Origin: Natrinema salaciae | Lineage (GTDB): Archaea; Halobacteriota; Halobacteria; Halobacteriales; Natrialbaceae | DNA: 64,000 nucleotides | NCBI RefSeq assembly: GCF_900110865.1 | Contig: NZ_FOFD01000001.1 | Coordinates: 682,001-746,000 of the forward strand | Reading direction: 5' to 3' | Notes under the pieces: generated by a model | What the model was told of the DNA's origin: nothing | The model's database searches: none | What the model saw: the letters and a program-made list of their open reading frames with translations, nothing else | Program-made: the position numbers and the translations under genes | Shown here: in pieces, positions 42,815 to 51,570 of the stretch | Layout: each line of letters starts with the position of its first letter | Numbering within the stretch: position 1 is the stretch's first letter

Positions 42815-42824
42815 CTATATATTC
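42815..42824 (+). promoter_or_regulatory. TATA-like box upstream of a winged-helix gene
   Basis: CTATATATTC in an AT-rich stretch. It is about 95 bases before the ATG at 42918, so the transcript would have a leader of about 65 bases. Confidence 0.4.
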
Positions 42825-42917
42825 CCGGTCGACCGTGCTTCCCTTACTACTCCGCTGAAGCCGCCAGACGACGAGTTGCCTGTGAGAGTGCTGGATTAGC
42901 TGAGTACCGGAGTGATC

Positions 42918-43271
42918 ATGAAATCTGATGCATTCGACTCCGACGGTGCGAGTACAACCAACGGTGAAATCGAGTCGACGACGATGTTCGCCGCGCTCGC
43001 ACACGAGCGGAGACAGTACGCGCTTCACTATCTCGCTCAAAAGCCGGGGGCGGTCCCCCTCGGTGACATCGCGGAATACATCGCCGTTCGCGAGGGGGAT
43101 CCGTCACGCGATCGGTACGAACGCGTGCTCACGGGACTGTATCACCTCCACCTCCCGCACCTTCTCGACGCGAACCTCGTCGCGTACGATACCGAGCAGA
43201 AGACGGTGACGCTCCTCGCCGGACGAGAGTTCTTGAGCCCCTATCTCGAACTCATCGCAGCGGATGCTTGA
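42918..43271 (+). CDS. DUF7344-type winged-helix protein (117 aa)
   Basis: A small soluble winged helix. EIESTTMFAALAHERRQYAL, then HYLAQKPGAVPLGDIAEYI, is the first part; the signature reads DRYERVLTGLYHLHLPHLLDANLVAYDTE, with a wing KTVTLLA. The conserved H-x-HLPxL pattern is present as YHLHLPHLL. The ATG at 42918 (MKSDAF) was chosen, with the GTG at 42912 as an alternative. A promoter lies about 100 bases upstream. Followed on the same strand, 263 bases later, by grpE. Regulation of the heat-shock cluster is possible but unproven. Confidence 0.8.
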   Translation: MKSDAFDSDGASTTNGEIESTTMFAALAHERRQYALHYLAQKPGAVPLGDIAEYIAVREGDPSRDRYERVLTGLYHLHLPHLLDANLVAYDTEQKTVTLLAGREFLSPYLELIAADA

Positions 43272-43504
43272 CCGGTCCGGATCGTCCGCGACGGCTCACG
43301 TGCCCCACATCCCGCCGTATTTCTACCGATAACCACCGACCGGGTCCGGCGGACGGCACGCACCTCGTGTCCGGCAGTGTCCCACCTCGAGTGTCGCGGC
43401 GGCGCACCTCGCGGTCGGCGGCAGCGACTGTCGGGTCACGTTCGGACGCGAACTCCCGGTCGCCCGGTCGCCGGCCCGGTTGGAGCGACCCGGGTACCTC
43501 AACC

Positions 43505-43513
43505 CTTTTATTA
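43505..43513 (+). promoter_or_regulatory. TATA-like box of grpE
   Basis: CTTTTATTA is centred about 26 bases before the ATG at 43535, so grpE is probably leaderless. Confidence 0.6.
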
Positions 43514-43534
43514 CCGCTGTTCGTTGACTGGCAC

Positions 43535-44716
43535 ATGAGCGAAGACGAGGGCACGAACGCGTCCGCCCAGGGTGTCCCGTCCGAGGAGGAATCCGACGAC
43601 GGCGAACCGGTCGACGCGGATCCCGAGGCGTCGATCGACGGGGAATCGAGACCCGTTTCCGACTCGGACGACGCCGACTCGGAATCCGCGAGCGCAGCGG
43701 ATTCGAGCGCGGACGAGATCCACGAGGGGGACGAGGAACCGACGGCGACCGAAGCGGCCGCGGACGACGCGGCCGACGGACCCGAAACGAGCGAGGACGT
43801 CCAGCGGGTCCTCGACCGGGTGACGGAGTACGACGACCAACTCGCGCGCAAGGTCAACGCGATCGTCGAGGAGGCCCGTGACCTCAACGGGACCGTCAAA
43901 CACCAGCGCGAGGAACTCGGCGATCTCGAGGAGCGCATCGAGTCCCAGGCGGACACTATCGGCGAGCTCCAGGACGAACTCGAGGAGTACGAACAGGCGC
44001 TGAGCGACCGCGACGAGCGACTCGAGGAGTACGAGGCGGAAGTCGAGGACCTCAAAAGCCGACTCAAGCGCAAGCAGGCCGACTTCCAGAACTACAAGAA
44101 ACGCGCCAAGAAGCGCCAACGGCAGATCAAAGACCGCGCGACCGAGGATCTCGTCGAGCGGCTCATCGGCGTCCGCGACAACCTCAAGCGCGCGCTCGAG
44201 GAGGACAGCGACGACGCCGACAGCCTGCGAGAGGGCGTCGAGATGACGCTCCGCGAGTTCGATCGCATTCTCGAGGACGAGAACGTCTCCGAGATCGATC
44301 CCGAACCCGGTACCGAGACCGATCCACAGCGCCACGAGGTCATGATGCAGGTCGACAGCACCCAGCCCGAGGGGACCATCGCCGACGTCTACACGCCCGG
44401 CTACGAGATGGGCGAGAAAGTCATCCAGAACGCACAGGTGACCGTCTCGAACGGCGACCTCGAGTCGGACGACGCAGACGCGGACGAGAGCGACGAACCC
44501 GCCGAAACCGAAGCCGGCGACGATGACGCCGGGACCGTCGCCGACGAGCCCGGGGCCGCAGACGGCGACCAGTCGTCGGAGGCCGACGCGGAGACAGCCG
44601 AAGACGGCGAGGGTAGGGATGATAGCGAGGGCGGTGAGGCGATCGAACTCGGCGGCGAAGTCGCCGGCGACGACCTCGAGGGCGACGTGGCAGACGAGAC
44701 GGACGGCGAGTCGTAG
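43535..44716 (+). CDS. grpE: nucleotide exchange factor GrpE with long acidic extensions
   Basis: Nucleotide exchange factor of DnaK. The core (about 80-290) has a long coiled coil ([74 protein letters not shown] split here into parts) followed by the beta domain [42 protein letters not shown]. At 393 residues it is much longer than the usual 190-250: an acidic, disordered N-terminal 90 residues and an acidic C-terminal 90 residues ([16 protein letters not shown] type) flank the core. ATG at 43535 fits its promoter. It precedes dnaK by 196 bases on the same strand. Confidence 0.93.
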   Translation: MSEDEGTNASAQGVPSEEESDDGEPVDADPEASIDGESRPVSDSDDADSESASAADSSADEIHEGDEEPTATEAAADDAADGPETSEDVQRVLDRVTEYDDQLARKVNAIVEEARDLNGTVKHQREELGDLEERIESQADTIGELQDELEEYEQALSDRDERLEEYEAEVEDLKSRLKRKQADFQNYKKRAKKRQRQIKDRATEDLVERLIGVRDNLKRALEEDSDDADSLREGVEMTLREFDRILEDENVSEIDPEPGTETDPQRHEVMMQVDSTQPEGTIADVYTPGYEMGEKVIQNAQVTVSNGDLESDDADADESDEPAETEAGDDDAGTVADEPGAADGDQSSEADAETAEDGEGRDDSEGGEAIELGGEVAGDDLEGDVADETDGES

Positions 44717-44860
44717 CACCGACGACGGCCATCGCGGTGACCACCCGACGCCGGTCGGTCACGGGCGCTCACCCGCCCGCGAATTCTCCCGCCGATTTTA
44801 CTGCGCCCAAACTGCTGGAATAGCGGGTCTCAACGCCCGTAGACGCGTTTTATTCGGATC

Positions 44861-44887
44861 GGAATCGTTCCTAGTAACCTTTAAAAC
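44861..44887 (+). promoter_or_regulatory. dyad GGAA-TCG-TTCC and TATA box of dnaK
   Basis: The dyad GGAATCGTTCC (44861-44871) lies just before the TATA-like CCTTTAAAAC (44878-44887), which stands about 26-35 bases before the ATG at 44913. A second AT-rich box is at 44847-44854. The similar GGAA-CG-TTC of dnaJ makes a shared regulator plausible. Confidence 0.45.
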
Positions 44888-44912
44888 AAAGTGCGCACAA
44901 TACCCCTCCACG

Positions 44913-46862
44913 ATGGCGAGCAACAAGATTCTCGGAATCGACCTCGGAACGACGAACAGCGCGTTCGCGGTGATGGAAGGTGGCGATCCGGAGATCATCG
45001 TCAACGCCGAAGGCGAACGGACGACACCCTCCGTCGTCGCATTCACCGACGACGACGAGCGACTCGTCGGGAAACCAGCGAAGAACCAGGCGATCCAGAA
45101 CCCCGAAAAGACGATCTCCTCGATCAAGCGACACATCGGCGAGGACGACTACACCGTCGAGATCGAAGGCGAGGAGTATACGCCCGAGGAGATCTCGGCG
45201 ATGATCCTCCAGAAGATCAAACGCGACGCCGAGGACTACCTCGGCGACGAGGTCGAGAAGGCCGTCATCACGGTCCCGGCGTACTTCTCCGACCGACAGC
45301 GTCAGGCGACTAAAGACGCCGGCGAGATCGCCGGCTTCGAGGTCGAGCGCATCATCAACGAGCCGACCGCCGCGTCGATGGCCTACGGCCTCGACGACGA
45401 TTCCGACCAGACCGTGCTCGTCTACGACCTCGGCGGTGGCACTTTCGACGTCTCTATTCTCGATCTCGGCGGCGGCGTCTACGAGGTCGTCGCCACCAAC
45501 GGCGACAACGACCTCGGTGGCGACGACTGGGACGAGGCGATCATCGACTGGCTCGCCGACGAGTTCGAGAATGAACACGGGATCGACCTGCGCGAGGACC
45601 GACAGGCGCTCCAGCGACTCAAGGACGCCGCCGAGGAGGCCAAGATCGAACTCTCCTCGCGCAAGGAGACCGAGATCAACCTGCCGTTCATCACGGCGAC
45701 CGACGACGGTCCCATCCACCTCGAGGAGTCGATGACTCGCGCGAAGTTCGAGTCGCTGACGCAGGACCTCATCGATCGGACCGTCGAGCCGACCGAGCAG
45801 GCCCTCGAGGACGCGGGCTACGACGAGGGCGACATCGACGAGGTGCTGCTCGTCGGCGGCTCGACCCGGATGCCGCAGGTCGCGGAGAAGGTCGAGGAGC
45901 TGACCGGCAAGGAACCCCAGAAGAACGTCAACCCCGACGAGGCCGTCGCGCTGGGCGCGGCGATTCAGGGCGGCGTCCTCGGCGGCGAGGTCGACGACAT
46001 CGTGCTGCTCGACGTCACGCCGCTCTCGCTCGGGATCGAGGTCAAGGGCGGCCTCTTCGAGCGGCTCATCGAGAAGAACACGACGATTCCCACCGAGGAG
46101 TCGAAGATCTTCACCACCGCGGCGGACAACCAGACGACCGTGCAGGTCCGGGTCTTCCAGGGTGAGCGCGAACTGGCCGAGGAGAACGAACTGCTCGGCG
46201 AGTTCCACCTGACCGGCATCCCGCCGGCCCCCGCGGGGACGCCGCAGATCGAGGTCACCTTCTCCATCGACGAGAACGGTATCGTCAACGTGAGCGCGGA
46301 GGACAAGGGCAGCGGGACCACCGAGGAGATCACCATCGAGGGCGGTGCCGGCCTCTCGGACTCCGAGATCGAGAAGATGCAGCGCGAGGCCGAGAAACAC
46401 GCCGAGGAGGACCAGCAGAAGCGCCAGCGCATCGAGGCCCGGAACACCGCCGAGGCCACGATCCAGCGCGCCGAGACGCTGCTCGAGGAGAACGACGAGC
46501 AGGTCGACGACGACCTCCGCGCCGACATCGAGGGCGCGATCGAGGACCTGGAGGCGACGATCGACGACGGCGATGCCGACGCGGACGACATCGAGAGCGC
46601 GACCGAGGCCCTGAGCGAGGAGCTACAGGAGATCGGCAAACAGGTCTACCAGCAGGAGGCCGGTGCCGCGGGCGCTGGCGCTGCCGGCGGTGCGGCGGGC
46701 GCAGGCCCAGGCGGTGCGGCCGGTGCGGGGCCCGGCGGCATGGGTGGCGGTCCGAACCCCGGTCCCGATGCCGGTGCGGGCGCTGCCGGCGGCGAGGACG
46801 AGGAGTTCGTCGACGCCGACTTCGAGGACGTCGACTTCGACGAGGACGAAGACGACGAGTAA
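44913..46862 (+). CDS. dnaK: molecular chaperone DnaK (Hsp70)
   Basis: ATP-dependent chaperone of 649 residues. Nucleotide domain: [19 protein letters not shown] (about 6-24), [17 protein letters not shown] (about 119-135) and [20 protein letters not shown] (about 168-187), with [11 protein letters not shown] (about 312-322). Substrate domain: [15 protein letters not shown] (about 364-378) and [24 protein letters not shown]. The C-terminus is a Gly/Ala-rich spacer ([18 protein letters not shown]) ended by an acidic [20 protein letters not shown]. Gram-positive-like size without the long insert of bacterial subdomain IB. ATG at 44913. Cochaperones grpE and dnaJ flank it. Confidence 0.97.
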   Translation: MASNKILGIDLGTTNSAFAVMEGGDPEIIVNAEGERTTPSVVAFTDDDERLVGKPAKNQAIQNPEKTISSIKRHIGEDDYTVEIEGEEYTPEEISAMILQKIKRDAEDYLGDEVEKAVITVPAYFSDRQRQATKDAGEIAGFEVERIINEPTAASMAYGLDDDSDQTVLVYDLGGGTFDVSILDLGGGVYEVVATNGDNDLGGDDWDEAIIDWLADEFENEHGIDLREDRQALQRLKDAAEEAKIELSSRKETEINLPFITATDDGPIHLEESMTRAKFESLTQDLIDRTVEPTEQALEDAGYDEGDIDEVLLVGGSTRMPQVAEKVEELTGKEPQKNVNPDEAVALGAAIQGGVLGGEVDDIVLLDVTPLSLGIEVKGGLFERLIEKNTTIPTEESKIFTTAADNQTTVQVRVFQGERELAEENELLGEFHLTGIPPAPAGTPQIEVTFSIDENGIVNVSAEDKGSGTTEEITIEGGAGLSDSEIEKMQREAEKHAEEDQQKRQRIEARNTAEATIQRAETLLEENDEQVDDDLRADIEGAIEDLEATIDDGDADADDIESATEALSEELQEIGKQVYQQEAGAAGAGAAGGAAGAGPGGAAGAGPGGMGGGPNPGPDAGAGAAGGEDEEFVDADFEDVDFDEDEDDE

Positions 46863-46947
46863 CGAGTCTTCGGCAGCCACCCGGACGTTGCGGAAACAGT
46901 GACGACGGAGACGGTGCGGCTGCGGGTGGAGTGGAAGCACAGCACCC

Positions 46948-46977
46948 GCGAGCGAACGACGTGAGCGAGCGACCTTT
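46948..46977 (+). terminator. possible terminator after dnaK
   Basis: CGAGCGAACGACGTGAGCGAGCG-type sequence ends in a run of five T's (about 46973-46977), roughly 85 bases after the dnaK stop codon. The symmetry is imperfect; the T run is the main evidence for a transcript end. Confidence 0.4.
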
Positions 46978-47024
46978 TTCATCGAAGTTTTTGCGCCGAG
47001 CGAACCCGAGGCGGAAAAAGTTCG

Positions 47025-47040
47025 GAACGTTCGTTTCAAG
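47025..47040 (+). promoter_or_regulatory. palindrome GAACGTTC next to the dnaJ promoter
   Basis: Perfect eight-base palindrome GAACGTTC (47025-47032) touching a weak TATA-like GTTTCAAG (47033-47040), about 31-38 bases before the ATG at 47071. Preceded by GG, giving GGAACGTTC, comparable with the dnaK dyad. Confidence 0.4.
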
Positions 47041-47070
47041 TGGCTCAACCGAGTATCGGTGGAACAACGA

Positions 47071-48240
47071 ATGAGCGAGGACTTCTACGACGTTCTCGGC
47101 GTGAGCCCCGACGCGTCCCCCGAGGAGATCAAACAGGCGTATCGGAAGAAGGCCACCGAGTACCATCCGGACGTCAGCGACGACCCCGACGCGGAGGAGA
47201 AGTTCAAGAAAATTCAGAAGGCGAAACAGGTTCTGACCGACGAGGAGAAGCGCGAGGCCTACGACCGGATGGGCCACGACCGCTACGAGCAGGCCGAAAA
47301 ACACGGCTTCGACGCCGGCGACGCGGGCGGTGCCGGCGGCATGGGCGGCGGCCCGTTCGGCGGCATGGGTGGCGGTGGCATGGGTGGCGGCGGTCTCGGC
47401 GACCTCTTCGAGCAGGTCTTCGGCGGCGGCGGTGGCGGCGGTCGCGGCCGCCGTCGTCCACGGAAGGGACGGGATCTGCGGACCGAACTCGAGATCGATC
47501 TCACGGAGGCCTACGAGGGCGCGGAAAAGCAGTTCACGGTGGAGCGGCCCGAGGAGTGCGACGTCTGTGCGGGCGAGGGCCATCCGCCGGAGGCCGACGC
47601 CGAAACCTGTCCGCAGTGTCAGGGTCGCGGACAGGTGACGCAGGTCCAGCAGACGCCGCTGGGCCGGGTCCAGCAGACGACGGCCTGTCCCCGCTGTGAG
47701 GGCGAGGGGACGCTGTACTCCGAAACCTGCGGCGAGTGTCGCGGCGAGGGCTACGTCCGCAACGAGGCGACGCTGACGGTCGAAGTCCCGGCGGGCATTC
47801 AGGAGGGACAGACCCTCCGCATGGAAGGCGAGGGCGCACCCAGCCCGGAGGGCGGTCCCCACGGCGACCTGCTGATCGACGTCTCGATCCGCGAGCACGA
47901 ATCGTTCGAACGCGACGGCGACGACCTCCAGTACCGCCTGCCGATCTCGTTCCCGCAGGCGACCTTCGGCGACACCGTCGAGGTCCCCACGCTCGAGGGT
48001 GCCGTCGAGTTCGAGATTCCGGACGGAACGCAAAGCGGCGAGACCTTCCGTCTGGAGGGGAAGGGGATGCCGCGGCTGCGCGGTCGCGGACAGGGCGACC
48101 TCTACGTGCAGGTGCAGGTCGTCACCCCCGAGAGTCTGAACGAGGACCAGCGCGAGGCGCTCGAGGCCTTCGCGGAGGCCGGCGGCGACGAAATCGACGT
48201 GAAGGAAGGCTTTTTCGAGAAGATCAAACGTGCATTTTAG
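47071..48240 (+). CDS. dnaJ: molecular chaperone DnaJ (Hsp40, type I)
   Basis: Cochaperone of DnaK with all four type I regions in 389 residues: J domain with the HPD motif in YHPDVSDDPDAEEKF (about 30-45), a Gly-rich linker (GGAGGMGGGPFGGMGGG), a zinc-finger region with four CxxCxGxG knuckles (CDVCAGEG, CPQCQGRG, CPRCEGEG, CGECRGEG, about 168-235), and the C-terminal substrate-binding beta domains (VPAGIQEGQTLRMEGEG). ATG at 47071 was chosen; a GTG at 47059 would add four residues. It is the third gene of the Hsp70 set, with its own promoter. Confidence 0.97.
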   Translation: MSEDFYDVLGVSPDASPEEIKQAYRKKATEYHPDVSDDPDAEEKFKKIQKAKQVLTDEEKREAYDRMGHDRYEQAEKHGFDAGDAGGAGGMGGGPFGGMGGGGMGGGGLGDLFEQVFGGGGGGGRGRRRPRKGRDLRTELEIDLTEAYEGAEKQFTVERPEECDVCAGEGHPPEADAETCPQCQGRGQVTQVQQTPLGRVQQTTACPRCEGEGTLYSETCGECRGEGYVRNEATLTVEVPAGIQEGQTLRMEGEGAPSPEGGPHGDLLIDVSIREHESFERDGDDLQYRLPISFPQATFGDTVEVPTLEGAVEFEIPDGTQSGETFRLEGKGMPRLRGRGQGDLYVQVQVVTPESLNEDQREALEAFAEAGGDEIDVKEGFFEKIKRAF

Positions 48241-48285
48241 CGGGCGGGAGGGTTTGACACACCGGGCACGACCGTTACCTCGCCG

Positions 48286-48294
48286 ATAAATATA
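48286..48294 (+). promoter_or_regulatory. TATA-like box of the ATP-grasp gene
   Basis: ATAAATATA is centred about 30 bases before the ATG at 48320, suitable for a leaderless transcript. Confidence 0.6.
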
Positions 48295-48319
48295 GCGGCC
48301 CTCGCCCTCGTTGTCGGCG

Positions 48320-49450
48320 ATGGACCTCGCTCGAGCCTCCCAGTCTGTGAACCAGGTGCGCAAGTTACTCCGGGCCGAACGGCAGAGCGGATTCGCGTTC
48401 GACATTCCGCCCCGTCGCCGACTCGAACTCTATCGGCGCGGATTCTTGAGCGCGTCCGGCGTGCTCTACGATTTCGAGTCGAACGATCCCGCCGACTATC
48501 TCACCGACTACCAGCGGTTCGTCGCGACCAAGCGGATCAACGGCCACTGGAACGCGTCGATCGATAATAAACTCGCCTTCCACTGGATGCTCGGGGAGTT
48601 TCCCGCACACCGGCCGGTCGTGTACGGGCTGCTCACGAACGGCCGGTTTCACGCGTTCGATCCGGCCGCTGGGCGGGCGGCGCTGACTGACGGCGGTCTC
48701 GGACTCGAGCGACCCTCCGAGGCGGCGACCGGGAAGCCGACCGAGCGACCGATCGACTGGGTCGACGACACCCTCTCGGAGGGTGACCGGCTCGTGTTGA
48801 AGTGGTTCAGGGGCGGCGGCGGCAACACCGTTCACTTCCTCGAGCGGGCCGACGGCGAGTACCTGTTCGACGGCGTGCCGACGGTCGAGTCGGTTCTCGG
48901 CGAGATGCTCGCGGACCTCGAGGACTACCTCGTCTGTAAGTTCGTCGAACAGGCCGACTACGCGGACGAGCTGTTAGCCGACACGGCGAACACGATTCGG
49001 GTGCTGACGATGTACGACCACCTGGCGGGCGAGGCGTTCATTCCCATGGCGATCCACCGGATCGGGACGCGGGACTCCGCGCCCGTGGACAATTTCTCGA
49101 GCGGCGGGTTGAGCGCCCCGATCGACCGCGAAACGGGCCGTCTCGGGACGGCCGCCGAGTACCCTCGCCACGGTACCGTCGGCTGGCACGAAACCCATCC
49201 CGAAACCGGCGCTCGCATCGAGGGGACGTCGATACCGGGCTGGGAGGAGATTCGCGATCGACTGCTCGAGATCGCGGAGACGTTCTCGTTTGCCCCGTAC
49301 ATCGGTTGGGACCTGGTAGTCACCGGCGAGGGCGAGTTTCGGATCATCGGGGCCAACAGCTACCCGGACGTCGCCTCGCTACAGGTCCACCGACCGCTCC
49401 TGACCGACGCCCGGACGCGGCGATTCTACCGGGATCACGGCGTCGTGTGA
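48320..49450 (+). CDS. sugar-transfer-associated ATP-grasp protein
   Basis: An ATP-grasp ligase-like protein of 376 residues. Visible motifs are [23 protein letters not shown] (about 168-190, the ATP-grasp Gly-rich loop), [11 protein letters not shown] (about 215-225), [18 protein letters not shown] (about 268-285) and [24 protein letters not shown] (about 339-360) with metal-binding Asp and Asn residues. The order of motifs resembles the sugar-transfer-associated ATP-grasp family (PF14397), usually found within cell-surface polysaccharide clusters. Here it stands alone after dnaJ, with its own promoter. The amide or peptide bond it makes is unknown. Confidence 0.78.
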   Translation: MDLARASQSVNQVRKLLRAERQSGFAFDIPPRRRLELYRRGFLSASGVLYDFESNDPADYLTDYQRFVATKRINGHWNASIDNKLAFHWMLGEFPAHRPVVYGLLTNGRFHAFDPAAGRAALTDGGLGLERPSEAATGKPTERPIDWVDDTLSEGDRLVLKWFRGGGGNTVHFLERADGEYLFDGVPTVESVLGEMLADLEDYLVCKFVEQADYADELLADTANTIRVLTMYDHLAGEAFIPMAIHRIGTRDSAPVDNFSSGGLSAPIDRETGRLGTAAEYPRHGTVGWHETHPETGARIEGTSIPGWEEIRDRLLEIAETFSFAPYIGWDLVVTGEGEFRIIGANSYPDVASLQVHRPLLTDARTRRFYRDHGVV

Positions 49451-49550
49451 GCGGACGGCGAGGACCGAACTCGTCCCCGACCACGAGTGTCACGGTATCG
49501 TACAACATAGATTATGCTCGGCGGGACCGTACAGTCACGTGGGAATACCC

Positions 49551-50144
49551 ATGTCAGCACACAAGATCCTGCTCCTCGCCGGAGATTTCGTCGAGGACTA
49601 CGAGGTAATGGTCCCGTTTCAGGCGCTCCAGATGGTCGGCCACGAGGTCCACGCCGTCTGTCCGGAGAAGGAGAGCGGCGACACCTGTCCGACGGCCGTT
49701 CACGACTTCGAGGGCGACCAGACTTACACCGAAAAGCCGGGACACCGGTTCGAACTGAATCACGACTTCGACGCGGTCGATCCCGCCGACTACGACGCGC
49801 TGGTCGTCCCGGGCGGTCGCGCGCCCGAGTACCTCCGGACGTACGACGAGGTTCTCGAGATAACGCGACACTTCTTCGAGGCGGACAAGCCGGTCGCCGC
49901 GCTGTGTCACGGCGTCCAGATCCTCGCGGCCGCGGACGTGCTCGAGGGTCGCACCTGTACCGGCTATCCGGCGCTCGAGGCGGACGTTCGCATCTCCGGC
50001 GGCGAGTGGGAAGACGGCGTGACCCGCGACGGCAACCTCGTGACGGGACAGGCGTGGCCGGACCACCCCGAGTGGCTCGCCGAGTTCCTCGAGTGTCTGG
50101 GGACCGACGTCGACCACGCCGAACCGGCCGCCGCGGACGATTGA
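49551..50144 (+). CDS. DJ-1/PfpI family protein (intact)
   Basis: A class I glutamine-amidotransferase-like hydrolase, 197 residues. It carries the nucleophile Cys in [15 protein letters not shown] (about 113-127) and the acid in [17 protein letters not shown] (Glu-Asp, about 8-24); [14 protein letters not shown] lies between. Members act as deglycases of glyoxal adducts, general chaperones or proteases; which one cannot be told. An intact counterpart of the broken gene at 26593-27155, with about half of the length in common. Convergent with the cupin gene. Confidence 0.88.
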   Translation: MSAHKILLLAGDFVEDYEVMVPFQALQMVGHEVHAVCPEKESGDTCPTAVHDFEGDQTYTEKPGHRFELNHDFDAVDPADYDALVVPGGRAPEYLRTYDEVLEITRHFFEADKPVAALCHGVQILAAADVLEGRTCTGYPALEADVRISGGEWEDGVTRDGNLVTGQAWPDHPEWLAEFLECLGTDVDHAEPAAADD

Positions 50145-50184
50145 CGGCGGGCCTCGAGCCGCCGGAAGCTGCGGTGCGCTCGGC

Positions 50185-50667
50185 TCACTCGAGAGATGTC
50201 GTCGCTTCGCACGCGGGACAGACGAAGTCGGCGTCGGCGGCCTGAGCGATGCGCATGTGATCGGTATCGCACTCTGGACAGGAGATGTCCCTGTCCAGCG
50301 TCTCGATCCGCGAAATACGAACGTCGTCGCTCTCTCGAGGCGCACCGATCGCGAGGGCGACGACCGGTTCTTCGCCGTCGTTTTTCCCTGATTGGAACTC
50401 CCCGGGTCCGAACCGGACCGCTTCGTTCTCCTGGACGGTTATCCGATCCTCCGGTCGCTCGAAGGTCGCTTCGCCCGCGAGGACGACGAACACCGCCTCT
50501 TGATCCATGTGGGTGTGGACGGAACCGCTGAATCGTTCCCCGGGTTCCAGAACGTAGCGTGTGACCGCCACGTCGTCGGTGGCCAGCGGATCCGTGAGCG
50601 CGCGCACATCTGCGTGATAGTCGTCGACCGGCGTCGGTTCGACGTCGTCGATCGCGACGTGTTCCAT
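50185..50667 (-). CDS. cupin protein with C-terminal zinc ribbon
   Basis: Residues about 30-115 are a cupin barrel: YVLEPGERFSGSVHTHMDQEAVFVVLAGEATFERPED contains the metal ligands HTHMDQE (His, His, Glu), and AVRFGPGEFQSGKN lies in the second part. Residues about 130-160 are a zinc ribbon made of CPECDTDH and CPACEATT. A cupin joined to a zinc ribbon is an unusual layout; it may bind nucleic acid or protein through the ribbon while the cupin senses or oxidises a ligand. ATG at 50667 was chosen; a longer frame to 50712 adds non-matching residues. Confidence 0.78.
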   Translation of the reverse strand: MEHVAIDDVEPTPVDDYHADVRALTDPLATDDVAVTRYVLEPGERFSGSVHTHMDQEAVFVVLAGEATFERPEDRITVQENEAVRFGPGEFQSGKNDGEEPVVALAIGAPRESDDVRISRIETLDRDISCPECDTDHMRIAQAADADFVCPACEATTSLE

Positions 50668-50798
50668 ACTAACCGACTCGACTGGCCCCTTCGAAAACGT
50701 TCCGTCGAGCAACGATTCCCGTCGTATGGCGGCTTACGAAAGCGACGCCGTCGACGGGAGTCGGCGCGCTTTTTCCGCCTCGCCGCCCACACTCACGT

Positions 50799-51545
50799 AT
50801 GAACGCTGCCACGGTCGACGACCTGCTCACCCGAGAGCTTCGCGACGATCGGATCGGTCTCGTCGACGCGACGGGGCGGGAGTACGACTACCACTGGCTC
50901 TGTACGACCTCGTGGAAGGCAGGGAACTTCCTGCGTCACGCGGGCGTTCGCGAGGGCGTCACCGTCGGCGTCGTCGGCGACGGTCCCCTCGCCCTGCTCG
51001 CCTGGTTCGGCACGGCGCTGCTCGAGGGGACCACCCGCTTCGAGCCGCCGACCGACCTCGCGAACGAGGAGGACTTCCGGGCGCTCGTCGCACCCGTCGC
51101 GGCCCTCGCGGAGTACGACGTCCCGCGCGGCGCGCAGCGAGTCGGCTACGGCGGCGCGCCGGACGCGCCGGACGTGCACCACTTCGACGCGGGGCTCTGG
51201 AGCGAGAACCCGTCGTTCCCGCCGCTCTCGATCGATCCGGAGACCGCGATCCTGACCGACGGCGAGCGGACCGTCACGCACGCACAGGTGCTCGAGGCTG
51301 CACGCGGGGTTCTCGAGGACACCGGTCTCGAGGCGGACGATCGAGTGGTCGTTCGCGCTCCGCTGTCGGACCCTCGGACGACAGCGGCGGGTGTGATCGC
51401 ACCGCTGCTGTCCAGGGGGACGATCGTCCTTCCCGGAGACGACGAGGCATCGGTCGAGCGAGGGTCGTACGCCGTCTCGAGCGGGGCCGCCGACTCGGTT
51501 CCCGAGCCGAACCGCATTGATCTCGACGCGGTGGCGCTCTCGTGA
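50799..51545 (+). CDS. reduced ANL (AMP-ligase/acyl-CoA-synthetase-like) protein
   Basis: 248 residues that resemble two separate short parts of ANL enzymes: DRIGLVDATGREYDYHWLCTTSWKAGNFLRHAGVREGVTVGVVGDGPLALLAWFGTALLEG (about 17-79; start of the large domain, written here in parts) and a second, weaker copy AILTDGERTVTHAQVLEAARGVLEDTGLEADDRVVVRAPLSD (about 147-188). The P-loop-like TSGTTGxPK motif, the A5-A8 core and the catalytic lysine are absent. So it cannot be an ordinary acyl-adenylate enzyme. It could be a degenerate or regulatory relative that binds nucleotide or acyl-CoA. ATG at 50799. Divergent from the cupin, convergent with the Rieske protein. Confidence 0.72.
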   Translation: MNAATVDDLLTRELRDDRIGLVDATGREYDYHWLCTTSWKAGNFLRHAGVREGVTVGVVGDGPLALLAWFGTALLEGTTRFEPPTDLANEEDFRALVAPVAALAEYDVPRGAQRVGYGGAPDAPDVHHFDAGLWSENPSFPPLSIDPETAILTDGERTVTHAQVLEAARGVLEDTGLEADDRVVVRAPLSDPRTTAAGVIAPLLSRGTIVLPGDDEASVERGSYAVSSGAADSVPEPNRIDLDAVALS

Positions 51546-51570
51546 CGCCGTCCGATTCCCTCGCGGTCGG

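Noticed and set aside
44871-46400. 509-residue frame antisense to dnaK
   Set aside because: DnaK is certain; the antisense frame mirrors its codon bias.
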